A stretch of 6,842 nucleotides of DNA from Treponema sp. (lineage in GTDB: Bacteria > Spirochaetota > Spirochaetia > Treponematales > Treponemataceae): assembly GCA_024699205.1 (NCBI GenBank), contig JAILQA010000490.1:1-6842 (forward strand), given 5' to 3'. Position numbers and translations under genes: made by a program. Shown here piece by piece: positions 4,932 to 6,842 of the stretch. The notes below the pieces were generated by a model. That model did no database searches and was not told where the DNA came from. It worked only from the letters and a program-made list of their open reading frames with translations. The number at the start of each line of letters is the position of its first letter. The first letter of the stretch is position 1.

Positions 4932-6410
4932 ATGGAAGAAGATAAAACTATAAAAAATCAAGAGCTCATTCCAATAGAAGACCTGGCAAAAAAAATGACA
5001 GGGTTTTCAACTAATTATTTTCTTGTAGATGTTCATAAGGACAGAGATTCCTTTTATGCACTCTGGCCCGAAATAATTCACAAAACCCCATCTAAAGATT
5101 TTTTCTACACTATCCCAGAAGAATATTTAATCTGTTTTTGCGGCATAATTTTGAATTTGATTATGGACGGAGAACTGGAAAAATCACAGGAATTACTTGA
5201 GGCACTTCCACAAGAAGGTCATTTTCCTTTTTATAAGATGGGTCTTGTACTGGTTCATCCAAAGGTTACTTACAGACAGTTTATTGATATACTAAAATAT
5301 CTTAAAAGTATTAATTTCCAGATAAAAAATGTCGTTCTTACAGCATCCAGACCCTCCATTCTTAATGGTTTTAATGATTTTTCCCGAATAGGACCATTTC
5401 TTAAAAATAAAAAAGAAGAATTTATAGACTATCTGTCGCATCTGTATGATAAAGCTATTTGTCCGGCAATTTACGATCTATGTCTTGCCGAGTGGCTTTA
5501 CCTTCAAAATAAATTGATAGATGCCGAGGTTATTGTCAGCAGATTATTTGATGAATTTAACAAGGCTTGGGAGCAAAGACTTTATTATGTAGCAGCAGCC
5601 TTGCAATCCAAAATTCTTATTGCTTTAGGAAAAACGATTCAACCAAATGCATACATAAAAGACATTCGAAAATCCATCAAAGAATCAGGTCATGCTGAAT
5701 TTTCCTACAATATTGGTGCAGCAGAAATTCTTTGTGCAATGTATACTGGAAACACAAAAGCGATTCAATTCTGGCTCGAAAATGGTGCCCCTGATGAATA
5801 TTCTGATTTCAATATGCTTGACACCTTCCGTTACATGATAAAAATCCGTTCATACATTATAGTTAAAAATCATGCAGCAGCGATTGCCCTTGTAGAAAAA
5901 CTACGTCCTCTTCTGGAAGCAGGAAAAAGATGGATGGATTTATGCGAGCTAGATTTATTAAACGCAATTGCCCTTTTTAGAGCAGATAAAAAAGAAGTTG
6001 CATTTAAGGCTCTTTCAAGAAGTTTGAAAATTGTCCACAGAAGAAAATATATTCGATTAATTGCAGATGAAGGAGAGGCAATTTTACCTTTAATTAACGC
6101 TTTTATCAAAGAAAAAGGCTTGGATAGCTTTGGAAAAGATTTTTTTGAAAAGATTATAACACCAGCCAGAGCCCTTGCAGTTAATTATCCCTTATATTTA
6201 AAACCTGTGAAAAACGAAACAATTCTTTCGGATACAGAAACAGAAATCCTTAGATTTTTGGAACGGGGTAAAACAGCTGATGAAATTGCGGAGTACTTTT
6301 TAATCAGTCGAAATACAGTAAAATATCATCTTAAAAATCTGTATACAAAGCTGGATGTTACAAACGCAACCGGTGCTGTTTGGGAAGCAAAAGTACAAGG
6401 AATTTTATAA
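4932..6410 (+). CDS. LuxR-type transcriptional regulator with helical-repeat N-terminus and no ATPase domain
   Basis: A 492-residue protein. The last 60 residues (about 432-490) are a LuxR/GerE helix-turn-helix: LSDTETEILRFLERGKTADEIA, then SRNTVKYHLKNLYTKLDV. The preceding 400 or so are helical, TPR-like repeats resembling the C-terminal half of MalT-family regulators, including a VHRRKYIRLIADEGEAI segment like the family's GYVRxFxDEGE motif. The roughly 300-residue ATPase domain of MalT-type proteins is absent and no Walker A motif is seen, so this is either a stand-alone form or an N-terminally reduced one. The ATG at 4932 is preferred to the TTG at 4917, but neither has a good Shine-Dalgarno. 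It begins 32 bases after nrdG and no promoter is obvious between them, so it may be co-transcribed. Ligand and targets are unknown. Confidence 0.85.
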   Translation: MEEDKTIKNQELIPIEDLAKKMTGFSTNYFLVDVHKDRDSFYALWPEIIHKTPSKDFFYTIPEEYLICFCGIILNLIMDGELEKSQELLEALPQEGHFPFYKMGLVLVHPKVTYRQFIDILKYLKSINFQIKNVVLTASRPSILNGFNDFSRIGPFLKNKKEEFIDYLSHLYDKAICPAIYDLCLAEWLYLQNKLIDAEVIVSRLFDEFNKAWEQRLYYVAAALQSKILIALGKTIQPNAYIKDIRKSIKESGHAEFSYNIGAAEILCAMYTGNTKAIQFWLENGAPDEYSDFNMLDTFRYMIKIRSYIIVKNHAAAIALVEKLRPLLEAGKRWMDLCELDLLNAIALFRADKKEVAFKALSRSLKIVHRRKYIRLIADEGEAILPLINAFIKEKGLDSFGKDFFEKIITPARALAVNYPLYLKPVKNETILSDTETEILRFLERGKTADEIAEYFLISRNTVKYHLKNLYTKLDVTNATGAVWEAKVQGIL

Positions 6411-6437
6411 ATTTGCACTTTATCTCCACTTTACTTA

Positions 6438-6466
6438 TTGACACATTTTTTATTAAATGATAGTAT
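6438..6466 (+). promoter_or_regulatory. tRNA-Met promoter
   Basis: A perfect TTGACA (6438-6443) is followed by a 17-bp spacer and TAGTAT (6461-6466), preceded by an extended -10 TGA (6458-6460). The predicted start lies about 8-10 bases before the tRNA. It separates the tRNA from the regulator gene; no clear terminator is seen between 6410 and this promoter. Confidence 0.75.
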
Positions 6467-6481
6467 AACTCCATTGTTTAT

Positions 6482-6554
6482 GGCGACCTAGCTCAGTTGG
6501 TAGAGCACACGGCTCATATCCGTGATGTCATTGGTTCAATCCCAATGGTCGCTA
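6482..6554 (+). tRNA. tRNA-Met (CAT anticodon), probably elongator
   Basis: A complete cloverleaf. Acceptor GGCGACC (6482-6488) pairs with GGTCGCT (6547-6553) with one G-U at the end, and the discriminator is A6554. The D stem is GCTC/GAGC, the anticodon stem CACGG/CCGTG with loop CTCATAT (anticodon CAT, 6515-6517), and the T stem ATTGG/CCAAT with loop TTCAATC. CCA is not encoded. It lacks the three G-C pairs of the initiator anticodon stem and has a paired first position, so it is not initiator tRNA. tRNA-Ile2 with a lysidine-modified CAT cannot be fully excluded, but A73 and the CACGG stem favour elongator methionine. Confidence 0.95.
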
Positions 6555-6556
6555 TC

Positions 6557-6583
6557 AGGGAATCCGATAAGGATTCCTTTTTT
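6557..6583 (+). terminator. Intrinsic terminator of tRNA-Met
   Basis: AGGGAATCC (6557-6565) pairs with GGATTCCTT (6571-6579) through 9 bp including one G-U, with loop GATAA. The T run spans 6578-6583 and further T follow. It starts 3 bases after the tRNA and is a clear rho-independent terminator. Confidence 0.92.
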
Positions 6584-6637
6584 ATTTTAAATCCTCTTAA
6601 AATCATTTTTTCCGACTTCAGATCCCGTAAAACGTCT

Positions 6638-6682
6638 TATTAAAATTTTAACGAACATGTTAATGATATTAAAATTTTAACG
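6638..6682. repeat. Two 16-bp direct copies of TATTAAAATTTTAACG flanking a small palindrome
   Basis: Copies at 6638-6653 and 6667-6682 are identical, 29 bp apart start to start. Each holds the 12-bp palindrome TTAAAATTTTAA. Between them lies the palindrome AACATGTT (6654-6661), and a partial further copy (GATTTTAAC) follows. The layout resembles a regulator binding array, but AT-rich chance repetition is possible. Confidence 0.6.
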
Positions 6683-6766
6683 GATTTTAACAAAATCACT
6701 TCAACTACCTTCCCCGCAGCAATTTGTAACAAAAAATTATATCTTCAGAACTATTACGTTTTATAT

Positions 6767-6793
6767 AGATTAAAAAAAACAGATTAAAAAAAA
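6767..6793. repeat. Two tandem copies of AGATTAAAAAAAA
   Basis: Identical 13-base copies at 6767-6779 and 6781-6793, separated by a single C, lie just upstream of the promoter at 6798. The A-tracts are phased at 14 bp, not at a helical turn. It may act as an AT-rich upstream promoter element or be a small slippage duplication. Confidence 0.6.
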
Positions 6794-6797
6794 TGGG

Positions 6798-6826
6798 TTG
6801 TTAAAAATCCAGAAACTGAGTATAAT
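6798..6826 (+). promoter_or_regulatory. Promoter directed out of the right end of the window
   Basis: TTGTTA (6798-6803), a 17-bp spacer and a perfect TATAAT (6821-6826) give a good housekeeping promoter, preceded by A-tracts. The predicted start is near 6833 and its gene lies beyond the window. Confidence 0.7.
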
Positions 6827-6842
6827 ATCTATTATTAATAAT

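Larger units (their letters stand above)
6585..6797 (+). other. AT-rich non-coding stretch
   Basis: No open reading frame with a ribosome binding site or recognisable protein is seen on either strand. The contents are the short direct repeats at 6638-6682 and 6767-6793. The region lies between the tRNA terminator and a promoter that points out of the window. Confidence 0.6.

Noticed and set aside
6482..6554. Initiator tRNA-fMet
   Set aside because: The anticodon stem is CACGG/CCGTG without three consecutive G-C pairs next to the loop, and position 1 pairs with position 72.
6638..6682. CRISPR-like repeat
   Set aside because: Only two short, AT-rich copies with a 13-bp gap, no cas genes, and no array.

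Overview
This is a low-GC, gene-dense bacterial segment with every gene on the + strand. The partial first gene is an apolipoprotein N-acyltransferase (Lnt)-like protein, which implies a lipoprotein-rich diderm envelope. The tRNA gene does not encode its CCA end. Together with the general protein character this suggests a spirochaete, probably Treponema-like. That assignment is an inference; no taxonomic search was possible.

Layout: 1-648, C-terminal part of the Lnt-like gene. 649-847, AT-rich intergenic region with a possible weak terminator and a pair of NrdR-box-like operators. 848-1342 nrdR, overlapping by 8 bp the start of 1335-3449 nrdD (class III anaerobic ribonucleotide reductase). 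3450-3609, a regulatory spacer with a weak hairpin terminator, a near-consensus promoter and a second NrdR box pair, the downstream box covering the -10. 3610-4146, a 178-residue protein joining a glycyl-radical domain to a glutaredoxin/NrdH-like domain. 4150-4899, nrdG-type radical SAM activase. 4932-6410, a LuxR-type regulator with a helical-repeat N-terminus and no ATPase domain. 6482-6554, tRNA-Met(CAT) with its own promoter and terminator. 6585-6842, a non-coding AT-rich stretch with short repeats and a strong promoter pointing out of the window.

The central observation is that the class III reductase appears to be split. NrdD keeps the ATP-cone, the ten-stranded-barrel catalytic domain and the zinc-binding tail (Cys660, His663, Cys673, Cys676). 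It then ends in a Lys/Glu/Ala helix and lacks the RVxGY-type glycyl-radical loop that normally follows the zinc site. That loop (RIVGYYRAV, Gly37) instead lies near the start of the next protein, which has its own NrdR-controlled promoter and strong ribosome binding site and is fused to a CPNC redoxin domain. The proposed working unit is: NrdG makes the radical on Gly37 of the small protein; the small protein docks onto NrdD and supplies the radical to its active-site cysteine; the tethered redoxin re-reduces NrdD after each turnover; NrdR senses the nucleotide pool and represses both promoters. The split and the fusion are read from the sequence; docking, radical supply in trans and exchangeability are inference.
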